This document shows, piece by piece, positions 1 to 12,138 of a DNA stretch of 64,000 bases. Within the stretch, counting starts at the first letter, position 1, and every line of letters begins with the position of its first letter. Location: contig CM049396.1 of assembly GCA_026929865.2 (NCBI GenBank), positions 23,006,001 to 23,070,000 on the forward strand, read 5' to 3'. The DNA is from Hyperoplus lanceolatus. Taxonomy: Eukaryota; Chordata; Actinopteri; Uranoscopiformes; Ammodytidae. Below the pieces are notes generated by a model. It had not been told where the DNA came from. It ran no database searches and worked only from the letters and a program-made list of their open reading frames with translations. Position numbers and translations under genes: made by a program.

Positions 1-402
1 TAACTCATACGTACTCAGTTTGCTCACCCTTACCAACCATCAGTCTTAAGCCTGTCTGTTTTGCCCACAATTCCACCACACTGCTCTTTTAGCTTCATAG
101 TTGTTGTTACGCCTCACCCTCAAATTCCTGGGTCAAATATAAAGGGGTAGAGGGCAGAGGTAGGAGCTGGGGTTTCAGCGGGTGGGGAGCTGTACACTTG
201 TTTAACAACCTTGAGGGTGGATTGGAAAATCTCCAGGCCTCCAGCTCTTTCCAAGTTGAGGTCACATTCTATGGAATGTAGGGAAGGGATGGGACTGTTC
301 CTGTGCCAATATCAGGATCAGGTCCGATATCGCTGCTGTGAACTTATAGGATATCAGACTGACACCACAGATCCAAATTCAATAGTTAGTTTATAGCTAC
401 GT
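1..402. other. Non-coding flank, nothing recognised
   Basis: No gene, RNA or repeat boundary is recognised here. Short open frames lack coding character. It is the left flank of the hAT-like element that begins at 409; the last bases carry one copy of the GATATA duplicate. Confidence 0.5.
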
Positions 403-408
403 GATATA

Positions 409-1956
409 CAGGGTTCGACATAACGCATGGCCCGTAGGCCCGGGGCCAGTAAAATCATATGCGGGGCAAGTTGATTGGCCAGTCACTGTCCCGCCCGGGC
501 CAGTAACGGCCAATCACAGTTCAGTATCTTTTTGTAGACTACATCATGGTTCATTGAAATGCGCGTTGAGTCGTAATGAAAGCAGTGTTTATTTAAGACT
601 CAATATAATAAACCTAATATAAAATATATTTTTTAATGAAAGACCAGTGGACAAACGATGCGTGGGCGTTTTGACGGGCGGAGCAACAAGCGGACGCACT
701 CTCGCGCCGTTGGCAGAGCTGCCTACCGTCCGCCTGCGAGTCGACAAATCAATCGACTTACTCTGCCCCCTTTCTTTCTTCCCACAGCAGAGGTTGAGGT
801 GCAGAAAATGAAGTGAAAACTGCGCTTTTCCTTTAGCTGCCGCCGTAATGTTACAGTATTTGCATGCAAGCCCCAATGATAATACAAATGAGAGGCTTTA
901 TTTAAACGCTGTGAATGCGTCTCCGGTGATTGTGTCGGTTGTAGACAGAAACTAACGGAGGGACTCGGATCACGGACAGTTCCTGTAGTCGCGCAGTTTG
1001 TCTGCCGACATGGCACTGTGTTTTCAGGCTCGAGACATGCAATCAGATCGCGGAAGTCTTTCCCATTGAAATCGCTAACGGGGGGAATATCCCCGGTTAT
1101 TATTTTAGCCACAAACCACAGTTCATCTGCGCGACGGCTCACTCACTGGCGAGATCTCAAGGTGAAACGCTGCTATGCTCGGACGAAGGCATTGTGTGTT
1201 TCTAAGGTGATTTAACGTCATAGTCTCAGACGAGCATTTAACTTTTGCTGCATATTTGAAGCTGACACTTCATGCTGAAGTGACACTCCTGCAGTGCGCT
1301 CACGACCAGACGTGAACTCGCATACACGGTGAAATCTCCTATTAAAAAAACGGCATAACCCCCTGATTTTTGGATTTCTATTCTATTTTTAAAGTCAACT
1401 TGAGCACAAGTGGAAAACTGGTCATTCGGTCGACACTTTCACATCCCTAATGCATATAGAGCAAGTAATAAAAACAGCCTACCACACCACAAAGAATGAT
1501 TAGACCTTCATCTCTTTTTTTTATGTTTGAACATGACTTCTGCAGGTGAACTATTCATTAAACTGCCCAAATTCAAGAATAAAAACAATCATCAAACTAT
1601 TGGACTTTAAAATTCTGGCCGACCCCTTCAACATACTTTCAGTTGTAGGCTTCAAATTCAATATGTTTGCCTGGTTTTATATTATGTGTATGAGCAATAT
1701 CAATATTTCATATAATTAACTTAAATTAAAAAATAACCAAATCTAAAGGGAATATCTATACTCTTACAGTATAGATAATCCCTTTAGATTTGGTTATTTT
1801 TCTTTATTTTTCTAATACAGGTATTATAATTATTGACACTAAATCCTGAAGAAAAAATAAGTGTGTGCAGGGCCAGTGAAAATATACAAGGGGCCAGTAA
1901 AACTCGGATCCACTGGCCCGACGGGCCAGTAGGAAAAAATGTTATGTTGAACCCTG
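409..1956. mobile_element. hAT-like non-autonomous DNA transposon
   Basis: The ends are inverted repeats: the left end starts CAGGGTTCGACATAACG and the right end, read backwards, starts CAGGGTTCAACATAAC. GATATA flanks the element on both sides (403-408 and 1957-1962); a hAT would normally leave 8 bp, so the superfamily is inferred from the end sequence. GGCCAGTRAAA-like motifs recur just inside both ends, including a CTGGCCCGACGGGCCAG palindrome at the right. There is no transposase frame. The part at about 895-1110 is similar to 5515-5700 inside the element at 4866-6056, so the two are related. Confidence 0.7.
1729..1801. repeat. Long near-perfect hairpin inside the hAT-like element
   Basis: Two 34-base arms (1729-1762 and 1768-1801) are reverse complements with one mismatch (GGGAATATC against GGGATTATC) and are separated by only five bases. 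The arms are AT-rich and include CTAAAGGG. It may be a short foldback element inserted in the host transposon, or a palindrome made by replication error. Confidence 0.9.
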
Positions 1957-1962
1957 GATATA

Positions 1963-3140
1963 GCACACCTTAAAAATTATTTAGGAATTAAAAAGTTCTG
2001 CAAATCCAGAAGGAGTTAACGTACCGTATGTTTTTTTTACATAAACGGTGTATAGTCAAACTGCGTCTTCCCTGAAAAAGTCTTGATGTGCAAACCGTGC
2101 AGTGATATAGAAAATGTAGGACGCAACACATTGCTGATCAAGCATCATTTTTGCAATTGAATAGTTGTCTGGTGAATCGTAATCGAATCGTGAGGCCAGG
2201 CCAGTGAAGACTCACACCTCTAATCTGTATCATTATCTAACAATTTCCCTGACTCATATTTATCAGTTAAATATGACAACCCTAGATTGAATTTTTTTCT
2301 CATAGCAGACCTCAATTTAAACTCAATCAGAAATCATACATTTTCTCAAAGTTTAAATGGTTATCCTTGGACCATTCGGTTTTGAAGCCATTGTTATGAA
2401 ATTGCTACAGATAGGTCATGGTTTGGGTTGTTCCAGCCATTATTCTGTCAAATGCTATTTAACTGACTTTGGTAGCTGCTGCTCTGCCCGGCTGTCTTCT
2501 GTTCAGCCAGGTCCGGTTGTGACACTGGACAATAGTTGCCTTGTATGGAGGACAGAATCCTTCACCTGCATAGCGTGGAACTAAGACGACATGGCAGGCG
2601 TTGCAAATGGTTTAAGCTCACTTCATAAAGGAGCATTTTTCAGGCACTGACTCCTGCTATTATCATCTCTTCCCACATTATAGTACCTCAAAGACCGCTT
2701 GTGTTAAACTTCATGTCATTCCTTTTTTTTGGCCTTTTGTCTCTCAGGGAAGAAAGTTGTAAAAAAAAATGCTCTTTGTGGATTTTCCAAAGGCTCGTCT
2801 TCCTCCAGGTTTTGGACAAATCCCTATGCGAGCTGTTAAAGGATTAGAAATGGCAGAGAAAGAGCACTGCACTTCCATAATGTAGACAACCCCAACTGCT
2901 CCCTTTTCTGTGCCTATGCTTGTGCAAAAATGAAACCACGCTCATATAAATGGTAGCCCTAACTCCTTTTTATTCTCATATAATCAATGGGCAATTTTTT
3001 TCTCTTTTTGCCCATTGTTTATGTTGTGCACCAACATAGCCAGATGTGTCTAGAGGTTGATCGCTCAATCTTTTTCTAACAATATAATTTCCTTCAGTTC
3101 ATCTGAATTGCAAAATTGGCTCGTGGGATTTGAGTTCCCT
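1963..3140. other. Non-coding; possible degenerate hAT end near 2220
   Basis: AT-rich sequence with no gene. Around 2160-2225 the segment with GAATCGTAATCGAATCG followed by TTC/CACACCTCTAAT resembles the end of a hAT-type repeat, but no partner end was found. Otherwise nothing is recognised. Confidence 0.35.
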
Positions 3141-3600
3141 TCTCCTGCGGTGTCAAGTCCACTTCCTCCTTAAACCGCATCCCACCACAGTCAGCTGCTA
3201 TTTAAAGAGTCAGTGACTGCTCCCAATTACTCCTCCTCCTCCCCACGCAAAACAAGTAGCTCGGGCCACACAAACGAAGGCCTGGCCCCACCGCAGCTTT
3301 TATCTGTTTGTTTTCATATTTCTCTTCCCTGGGCCGGCCCCCTCTTCCCCCTGTTCCTCTTACTGTTGTTGCCTTGGCCAAGGATTATTGTGCTTTTCCT
3401 CGCGCTGACCTTGGTTACATAAACTAACTGATGCCCCCTTTCCTTCGCTTTCCTCTCCCCGTCCCAAATCCTCTTCCTCCTCCCCTGTCCCAGCGCTCTG
3501 CCAGACTGGTTTGGCCTGGGCGGGCGCTCCCACAAAGCCCAGTGTTTTGATTACAATGTGAAATGTGAGCCTGGGCTATTTATTCCCACGCTGGCTGCCG
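3141..3600. promoter_or_regulatory. GC- and pyrimidine-rich single-copy block, possible enhancer
   Basis: This block stands out from its AT-rich surroundings. It has long C/T-rich tracts, GGGCGGGCG and CTTGGCCAAGG palindromic sequence, and a CTATTTATTCC run that resembles a MEF2-type A/T core. It has no match elsewhere in the window and no repeat hallmarks. These traits fit a conserved regulatory element, but nothing shows function; C/T-rich simple sequence alone would explain part of it. Confidence 0.25.
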
Positions 3601-3983
3601 GGGTATAGTGTGTGGAGGACCTAGGAGGAGGATAAAGCCTGAGAGGGGGAAGCCAGGAAGCTGCTGTGGTTGAATCAGGCGGATTGTGTTAAAAATGTTT
3701 AAAAGTGTCTTCTCATGATGGAACTCTGTGGGCTTTTGCATCCAGCCAGCTGTTTCAAATATGCCCAGGGTCACATCACACAAACTTCATAATTTTATGC
3801 TTGGCCAGGGCTAGTGTTTGGGGACCCCATCGTAGCTGAAAGATGGAGGCTCAGGCCGGTTCGGGAAGCATACACTCAGGTGTTACGAGACTGACACCAA
3901 CACAGTCAGAGCTAGATGGATAGAAAAATAGAAATAACCAGAATCTGACACAGTTTGACATACTGAACCCTAATGCTTGTGTA
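3601..3983. other. Non-coding, nothing recognised
   Basis: No coding frame, RNA or repeat ends are recognised between the GC-rich block and the 3' tail of the LINE fragment. Confidence 0.4.
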
Positions 3984-4853
3984 GTCAAGTCAAGTCAAGT
4001 CAAGTTTATTTATAAAGCACATTTAAAACGACAGCAGCCGACCAAAGTGCTGTACAGGCAGAATAAGATAAAAAAAACATAGGCAAGACAGAGACAAAAT
4101 CACACCGGGGGAAAAAAGAAAAACACGCATAAAATCATTAAAAACTAAATTTAAAAATGAAATAGAAATATCAATAAGAAAGTCAGAAAAATATGCCATA
4201 ATCAAGGGGGGAATGCCAGGGAGAAGAGGTGTGTTTTCAGTGACGATTTGAAAATGTCAACAGACTGTAATGATTTAATGTGGATGGGGAGGTTGTTCCA
4301 AAGTCTGGGGGCAGCTGCGGCAAAGGCCCTATCACCTCGGGTCTTAAGTCTGGTTTTCGGAACCTTGAGCAGCAGTTGGTCGGAGGAACGTAGGGATCTG
4401 GAAGGGGTATGCAGCTGTAGGAGCTCACTGAGGTAAGGGGGGGCCAGGCCATTCAGGGCTTTAAAGACAATTAAGAGAAGTTTAAAATCGATTCTGAAGC
4501 TGACAGGCAGCCAGTGAAGTGAGGCTAAAACGGGTGTGATGTGGTCGTGTTTTTTCTTGCCGGAGAGAAGACGAGCGGCTGAATTCTGTACTAGTTGGAG
4601 ACGACTGAGGGAGGAGTGATCCAGGCCGAAATATAAGGAGTTACAGTAATCTAATTTGGATGTGATGAAGGCATGTGTAGCTGTTTCTAGATCGGATTTA
4701 AAAAGATATGGTTTGATTTTGGCCAGGAGGCGGAGCTGGAAAAAGCTGGCTTTGACAACAGTGCTGATCTGTTTATCCAGTTTAAAATTCTGGTCGAAGA
4801 TAAAACCTAAATTCCTACCATGTGTAATGTCCGTACGCATGAGTGAAAGTTGA
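3984..4853 (-). mobile_element. 5'-truncated LINE (CR1/L2/Rex-like), 3' end
   Basis: A retrotransposon fragment on the minus strand. It ends at its 3' side with TTTATAAATAAACTTGACT followed by further TTGAC(T) repeats, a tail typical of fish LINEs of the CR1/L2/Rex group. The coding part (4202-4840) is the C-terminal, post-polymerase part of the reverse transcriptase ORF. The 5' end stops next to the hAT target duplication at 4858; the frame stays open to that point but no continuation was seen beyond the hAT. Confidence 0.85.
4202..4840 (-). pseudogene. LINE reverse transcriptase C-terminal fragment
   Basis: About 212 residues of the thumb and C-terminal region of a non-LTR reverse transcriptase. 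Recognisable conserved pieces are SKLDYCNSLYFGL, LQLVQNSAARLL, HITPVLASLHWLPV, RIDFKLLLIVFKALNGLAP and the closing RLWNNLP ... FKSSLKTHLFSLAF. The catalytic palm (FADD) lies upstream and is missing, so this copy cannot be active. The frame has no stop, which suggests a fairly young insertion. The reported Met is internal, not the real start. Confidence 0.9.
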
Positions 4854-4865
4854 AGAAACCAGCTG

Positions 4866-6056
4866 CAGTGTTAATTTTGGCAGCAAATTCTGATTTAGTC
4901 TTAGTCTTTTGAATATCACACCATTTATTCCTATTCTAGTCATCTAACATATTTTAGTCTTAGTCTAGTCTAGTCTACTAAATGTAAGCAGATTTTAGTT
5001 TGACTAAATCTACAGCGGACTTTGTCGACTAAGTGTTTTTCTTCATTGAATGGTATTAAGGTTTGAATATGCAATACAGACACAGATTTAATGGTTGTAA
5101 TACAAAACATGTATTCTATTTCATTAGTAATAATCTCACATAAAATCAGTGTACCTGACTGGATAGGGGGTAGGGGGGGCTTTAAGAGCCTGTGCCCGGG
5201 GGTCCATTATCTCATGATCTGTCTATGAACCAACTGGATTCCACAATCTTTTTTCTTTTTGCGGGGAGCATGCACAAGCATTATTTATAAAAAAAAATAA
5301 AATAAAGAAAATATTTTAAAAAAGTGAGGTCCCCACACTAGGTCTTGAAACGGGCCCCGAGATCGTTAAGGCCGCCCCTGGGCAGCAGCAGCAGCACGCA
5401 GTTGAGATGCTGATAAATTTGAGCAACTGCGCCTTCCTTTAAGCAACACTGCTGCCGCTGTGTGTGTTCGGACTTCTTTTGTATCAAAGCCTTTTAGATA
5501 ATACAATTAGAGGTTTTAATTGAACGCTGTCCATGCGTCGGAGTTGATTGTAACTTAAAAACAGAAACTAACGGACGGAGGCGGCAGTTTCACATGGCTC
5601 TGTCTATTCAAACTCGAGACAGAGCCTACTACAAACAGATCGCGGAACTTAGCCGTTCCCCTAGACATCGTTAACAGGCAGGATATCACTGACTATCATT
5701 TTTGTCCATCATACCGAAGAGTTTTTCAGCACAGCGGCTCACTCCACCCACTCACACCTGCGCGGTCTCCCGTCGATTTTCACCGACACAGGGTTGCATT
5801 CGCTGCTTTGCACTGATTGGATTTCTTCCCAACTTGTCCCACAAAAACAGTAGTTCTGATTGGATCTCTTCTCCATTCGTCCCGCCCTAAAAGTTTCGTC
5901 TAGTTCCTTTTCTTAGACTATAGTGTCAGTTAAATTAGTCTCAGTCTTCGTCATCACATCTGCCTTTTTATTTAGTTTTTATTTATTTTACGTCCTTGAA
6001 AAAGGTTCGTAGACGAATATTTTTCGTCATAGTCTTAGTCTACGAAATTAACACTG
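4866..6056. mobile_element. hAT DNA transposon, non-autonomous, 8-bp duplication
   Basis: The ends are CAGTGTTAATTTTGG and its inverted partner GAAATTAACACTG. The flanks carry an exact 8-bp duplication ACCAGCTG (4858-4865 and 6057-6064), the hallmark of hAT insertion. Sub-ends are rich in short TTAGTCTTAGTC-type repeats in both orientations. There is no transposase. The middle (about 5515-5700) resembles the middle of the element at 409-1956, including AACAGAAACTAACGGA and CTCGAGACA. It sits directly against the 5' limit of the LINE fragment. Confidence 0.9.
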
Positions 6057-6184
6057 ACCAGCTGTTTTATAGTTTTTAACTAGGGCTGAAACATAGTTTT
6101 CGCACAGTACTGGCCTGGTGATTGTCAAAGGGTCAACGTGGTTCATTATCAAAACTTACACTGTAGGTATAGCAGGGAGGCCAG

Positions 6185-6859
6185 TAGGGCTGGGTATCGT
6201 CAAGGACTTCGCGATACGATACGTATCACGATACACTGGTCACGATACGATATATCACGATATATCACAATATATTGCGTATCTTGATATATCACGATAT
6301 ATTGCGATATTCCATAAACAAGTTGCCTTGTCAAACATAACAGCACAATATAGTGATAATTGTTCAGACAAATGAAGTCAAAACTATTTAATTCACAACT
6401 TCCTTTACTATTTTTCTTCCTTTTTTTGGTTTTGGCAAATTATCAAACAGTGCTGCAGCTGCTTAACATCAAAATAACAAATCCAATTCACTCTTGTACT
6501 AACTGTACAGGACACACTGAAAATGAAAACACATCAGTGTGCTTTTGTGACACAGTGAATCTTAAGTATTTTTATAAACAAAACTGATCTAACTTCAATA
6601 GTCAGTATCCTAGAGGCTCAGGCCTGACAGCAGACATGGGTTTGAATCTGACCCGTGGTTGTTTCATTCCCTCTCTACCCCACTTCATATCTGTATCAAT
6701 GCACTGTCAATAAAGCCTTGAAAAGCAAAAAAAATAAAAAAAAATAAAAATAAAAAAATTAATAAAAAAAAATCGATATTTTGATATAAAAATCGATACT
6801 GATATCGGGAAACTAAGTATCGCGATATATCGATATTTAAATTTTTTGACACAGCCCTT
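6185..6859. mobile_element. hAT miniature element (CGATA-rich), with nested SINE
   Basis: The left end begins TAGGGCTGGGTATCG and the right end closes TGACACAGCCCTT. An exact 8-bp duplication GAGGCCAG flanks it (6177-6184, 6860-6867). Both arms are built of ATATATCACGATA / CGATATTTT-type repeats, a common design in fish hAT miniatures. A SINE is inserted at about 6605-6771. It has no coding capacity. Confidence 0.88.
6605..6771 (+). repeat. tRNA-derived SINE nested in hAT miniature
   Basis: The head carries a B-box-like GGGTTTGAATCTGACCCG, and the body continues TTCATTCCCTCTCTACCCC and CACTGTCAATAAAGCC before an A-rich tail. The same body plan appears reversed at 16020-16183. The A box is poorly preserved, so the 5' limit is approximate. 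Confidence 0.65.
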
Positions 6860-6867
6860 GAGGCCAG

Positions 6868-8080
6868 TGACTCTCTCAGTCACTTCTGTAATACTATAGG
6901 TTTGCACTGTTTTGTCTACAGACTCTAAGGAAGGTTGTTTCTAGAAAAAAAGGTGTGTTATATTTTGTCTATTCCTCCAAATGATACAGACACAACCCAG
7001 TCGAAAGGTCTTCTCAGACTGATGTTAAATGCTGCTGCCAGTGTACCGAGCACTCTCACTGACTCAAAGCAAACTGTGGAACTTGCTAATGGGGAAAGTG
7101 ATGACGCTATGCCATGTCTCATACCTGTCATCAGGCTTTCATTATTTCCAGTGCATGTCCATCTTAGCCAAGGCACAACCCGTCTTGCCAGGCTTGTTGG
7201 TTGTTAAAGGAATGGTTTCAGAAACCTTTTCTTGAGCTGGAAAGTGGGGCAAAAAGCTAAACATCTAAAATGCTGAACTATTCCTTTAACATCAATGGCC
7301 CCTCTCACTCCATTGTAGATGTATGAATGTTGCTTTTCAGGCTCCCAGTAGGAATGTCTACATTTTACGCTAAGGACATGACATGGTGGTGCAACTAGTG
7401 CAAACTGCTTTGTGGCCATATGGCAAAGTGGTGCTGATGACACACACACCAGTTCCCACACAAGTGATGAGAGTTGACTGTGTTCAATAATAGCAAACGT
7501 TTTCATTCAGGTCAGAAAGTATAGCATACCCCTCCCATTGTTTTATTTTGAGAAGACTACAGCGTTTCCTTGTTACTGTCTAGATAATCCATGTGATGTA
7601 TTATATGGTGGAACAAATGAAAATCAAGGGAGGATTAGAGGTCTGTTTTCCAAGCAACAAATTCCAAGTAGTATTATATTTCCCTGTGGAGTTAACCATG
7701 CAGGATGTAGGATGTGTTTGGAATCCGTATTTAAGTGAGTTTAAGTGTAACTTAAGGCTTGGGTTAATACTGAATCCATTATCACTTGTTGTATGTGTTG
7801 TTGTATTGTATTGTGTTGATGCCAGAAGGATGTGGTTATCTCAAAAAGTGGCTGCTAATCATTAATCCATTCCCCGGAGGACTGTTAATCACTGGCAGGC
7901 CATTTGTTCCCTGGGACTAAATGTTCCTGATGACAAAGATGCTGCCTTTTTTAGGATCAGTGTAAGGCACCAGCTGCTTAAGATGCTGGTGGTTTATTTT
8001 GGTAAAATCTGTATGGTATCGTTTGCTCCAATAATTGATATTCAAGAAATATTTTAAGAAATTTCACGTTTTAAACTAAC
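6868..8080. other. Non-coding, nothing recognised
   Basis: Several short open frames overlap in different directions and none has homology or splice context that can be recognised. No repeat ends were found. Confidence 0.4.
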
Positions 8081-8352
8081 CCTCGCTCCTGTAGATGTTG
8101 CCGTACAGCTAGTGACCTCGATTTGCCGTAGTTTCGAATTTTAATTTGTTTTAAATTAAATTGGTTTGACTCAATGGGTCTGCTGAAACCACCCAGATTG
8201 TACACAGCAACTTAAATTTCAGCTCTTGTTTTTGCATTTGAAGTGAATTATGTGGAATATCGCAATATGCATTGTATCATGGTATATCACATCATGACAC
8301 ATGTATCGTGATGCGCATCGTATCGTAAAGTCATAGCCAATACCCAGTCCTA
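8081..8352. repeat. Partial copy of a CGATA-type hAT miniature
   Basis: The stretch with ATATCGCAATATGCATTG, GTATCGTGATGCGCATCG and the end CCAATACCCAGTCCTA parallels the right half of the intact copy at 10249-10573. The left end is degraded and no target duplication could be defined. Confidence 0.6.
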
Positions 8353-8989
8353 CATTAGACCTGATTTCTGACCTGGAGTATTTCTTGACAGTCTTGGACT
8401 CTCCTCTTGTTTGTTTGATGGTGCATGCAAAGTGTTAAATAAACATGTGATTATAATGCCAGGCTTATCTCTGCTGCACCCCGTCACAGAGACAAGGTGA
8501 CTTTCCTGGAGCGAGGCAGGCAGGCAGCCCGAATCACTCGCAGCAAGCAGGAGCAATTTAATCAAATCATGTCATTTAGTCATCCTCTCGTCTTCCCCCC
8601 TTTATTTATTTTGAGTCACTGGACCTTCTTCCTCACATACACTTCACATGACTTTCACCAATGAGACGGAGGAATAGATTGTAGGAGCCACTCAGACGTT
8701 TAACTGATTGTGTCCTCCTTTTTTATTTTTTTATTATAACTCACCCACATTCATCTTTTTGCTTTCCGGGACAAAGAGAGCAGGGTGCAGAATCTCAATC
8801 AATGCTTGACCATTCCCATGACATTCACTCACTGACTCAAGGCTTTTCAGCAGCCTGAAGCTTTTTCTTTCTCCATTTAATTCCATATCTATTTCTAATA
8901 CCCTCTTGGTTGAAGATGCTCCTGAACCTTAAGGACATTAGACCCAAGGAGGTTCGGGTGCTTTTAACCAGGCAGTGTTCCGCTTTTGA
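8353..8989. other. Non-coding, nothing recognised
   Basis: No gene or repeat boundary is recognised. Confidence 0.35.
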
Positions 8990-9206
8990 TGTTGGAATAG
9001 AAGGTATGAACATGACGTCATCCATAGCAACAGGGTCAACCACGCCCTCTATTCTTAGCTTAGGAGTCCCTCCCATTCCTTAGTAAAAGTTGGTCTTAGC
9101 AGCTTTGTGAATAGGTTTTAAGAAATTACTCCTTACTAAGAACTTTTAGTGCTCCTTAGGAGTACTCTTAGCGCTAAGATAAAATGTTTTGTGAATACGG
9201 TCCCAG
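8990..9206. repeat. One end of a DNA-transposon-like repeat
   Basis: Read on the minus strand the segment starts GGGACCGTATTCACAAAACA and runs through several short inverted motifs (TCTTAGCGCTAAGA, CTCCTAAGGAG). This GGG-CCGTATTCAC end resembles fish Harbinger/hAT miniatures. No partner end was found, so the assignment is tentative. Confidence 0.4.
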
Positions 9207-10248
9207 ATGTATTCAATGAGATGAACTGTTTTCTGCTCTGCTTTGGTTTTGTTGATTGGTTTATGTTTAACTGAGGTTGTGCCTTAGCAGCTCTGTGAAA
9301 CGGCTGTCCCATCTGTTACTAAATTTGACAAAATTTCAATATAATGTAAAACAAACGGTTAATAAAAGCAAAAATGACAAAAATAAAGCCAAAACTAGAT
9401 AGTTTCATTAGATTTTAAAAGGATTTGATGGAGTTCCCAAATATGTCTTAACCGAGGGGAGTGTCTCATAATTTTTCTCTTCTTCTCAACCTTGTCCCTA
9501 ACCGTCACCTGTGTCTCATTTAACCAGTCGTCCTCTGTTCTCCATCCCTCCCCCTCATCCCTCCATCCAGACCACAGACACTAAATTAATAGAGCCACTG
9601 AGACACAGCAAAGACTCACAAACGGAGACAGAGGGCTGTGCATTAGCTGCTCAGAGAGAGACAAAGACGCAATACTGGCTGCTGGGATAGAGTGATGAGA
9701 TGGAGAGGAAGAATAGATTGAAAGAGACAATGTAGGGATAGAGGCCGGATGATACCCACGGGTACAGTACAGTATAAATGAGGCTCAATGGTGATTGATG
9801 GATCAATAGTGATCAATAGGGTATGCTCATCCTCGGGGGAGTGTGCCTCTTGTATGCACGCATGACAAAAACTCTCTCTCTCTCTCTCTCTGGGGATTAA
9901 AGGTCAACACACAGTCCACTTTGCACCCTCCCCCACATCACTGAACATAAATTCACACCCAGACACCATCCGTGGGGTCTGGGGCAGATGACTATTCCCC
10001 TTTGCTTTAAAGCAATCATCAGAGAACCCCTGCTTCACAGCCTGGCCTGTGGCAATTATTCCCTGGTCACCATCATTTGAGCTGACTGTGATCGTTCAAA
10101 TTTCATCACAATTAAACAGAAGTTTTGCAGTTGAAAATGAAAAATTTATGCACACGCAATGTTACAGACGACCATTTGGCCTTCCTCAGGTGAGAGGATC
10201 ATGAAGCTGTTTTGCGGACGTACTTTCTCTGCACAGTTTCTCAACCAT
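9207..10248. other. Non-coding; short (CT)n at 9871-9891
   Basis: Single-copy-looking non-coding sequence with one CT microsatellite of about 20 bases. No gene is recognised. Confidence 0.4.
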
Positions 10249-10573
10249 TAGGGCTGTGCTAAAGTATCGATTCAGCAATATATCGTGATATTTATTTATT
10301 TATTTTTTCCGGTTTGAAACAGGTTGTGAACTACAACCTCCGCTCATGTAGGTGTCGCTGTAAGGCTGAATTGAATTCAAGTTTGGGTTAATTATCGAAT
10401 ATATTGTGATTTATTTAGACCAACCAGATCTTACACAGCAACTTGTATTACATTTTCATTGAACTATGTGGAATTTCGCAATGTATCGCAATATGCATTG
10501 TATCGTAATATATCGTGAGCCATGTATCGTGATGCGTATCGTATCGTGAAGTCCTTGCCAATACACAGCCCTA
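10249..10573. mobile_element. CGATA-type hAT miniature
   Basis: The ends are TAGGGCTGTGCTAAAG and, inverted, CCAATACACAGCCCTA. Inside are AGTATCGATTCAGCAATATA and a series of TATCGTAATATATCGTGA-type repeats. Possible flanking duplicates TCAACCAT and CTTACCAT match at 6 of 8 positions, so the copy is older than the one at 6185-6859. Confidence 0.75.
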
Positions 10574-11430
<857 letters not shown>

Positions 11431-11523
11431 TGGACCCTATGAAAGCATGGGGTGGGGCAAAGATTCTCCATAATTACCCCCGCCAACACATCCTAGACAC
11501 CTACCAGAGAACGGGACGACCAA

Positions 11524-11526
<3 letters not shown>

Positions 11527-11555
<29 letters not shown>
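11527..11555. repeat. (GT)n microsatellite, short
   Basis: About 14 GT copies, 98 bases downstream of the long run. Confidence 0.95.
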
Positions 11556-12134
11556 CATGGCCTGAAGGAAGGGCACAGGCCGTTGGTTGTGTAGTGGCTC
11601 GGGCTAACAGGCCAGACCAGAGAGGACTAACTGCTGAGAAGAAGGCAAATAATTAATGAAGACATTTGGGAATAGGCACAGCACTGTACTGTGGACTGCT
11701 CATTTGATAAGGTGTTGGTGTGTGTGTTTCAGTCAGCAGCGCGTAATTACTGCTCTGGAGTTTACCAGCCAGCCTGGGCATCTGTTACCTGACTCCTGCA
11801 AAGCTCCACACATGCAAACAGCAGCCAGCCTATCATGAAACCAAATCCACTTTGTATCCTCAGCTGCTGTTTACTAGCTGTGCACACACACGTGGAGACA
11901 CACAATCCAAACTCCCTGACACTGAAGCTGCAGCTCTGTCAGAGCAGTCCACTGCTGAATATACAGTAGCCTTTGTGTTAACAAAACATTGTCTAAATGG
12001 ATGTCGGTTTAAGGTATTAGACACAGCAGGCAAACATATTGTTTTTTCAAGCACTGGTCAATTTTAAGACTTGTGTCTATCTTCCTTCCATAGCATTCAT
12101 CTTACAAAGATAAATAAGTATTTATAAAATTAAG
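11556..12134. other. Non-coding, nothing recognised
   Basis: No coding or repeat signal beyond short chance frames. Confidence 0.4.
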
Positions 12135-12138
12135 TTAA

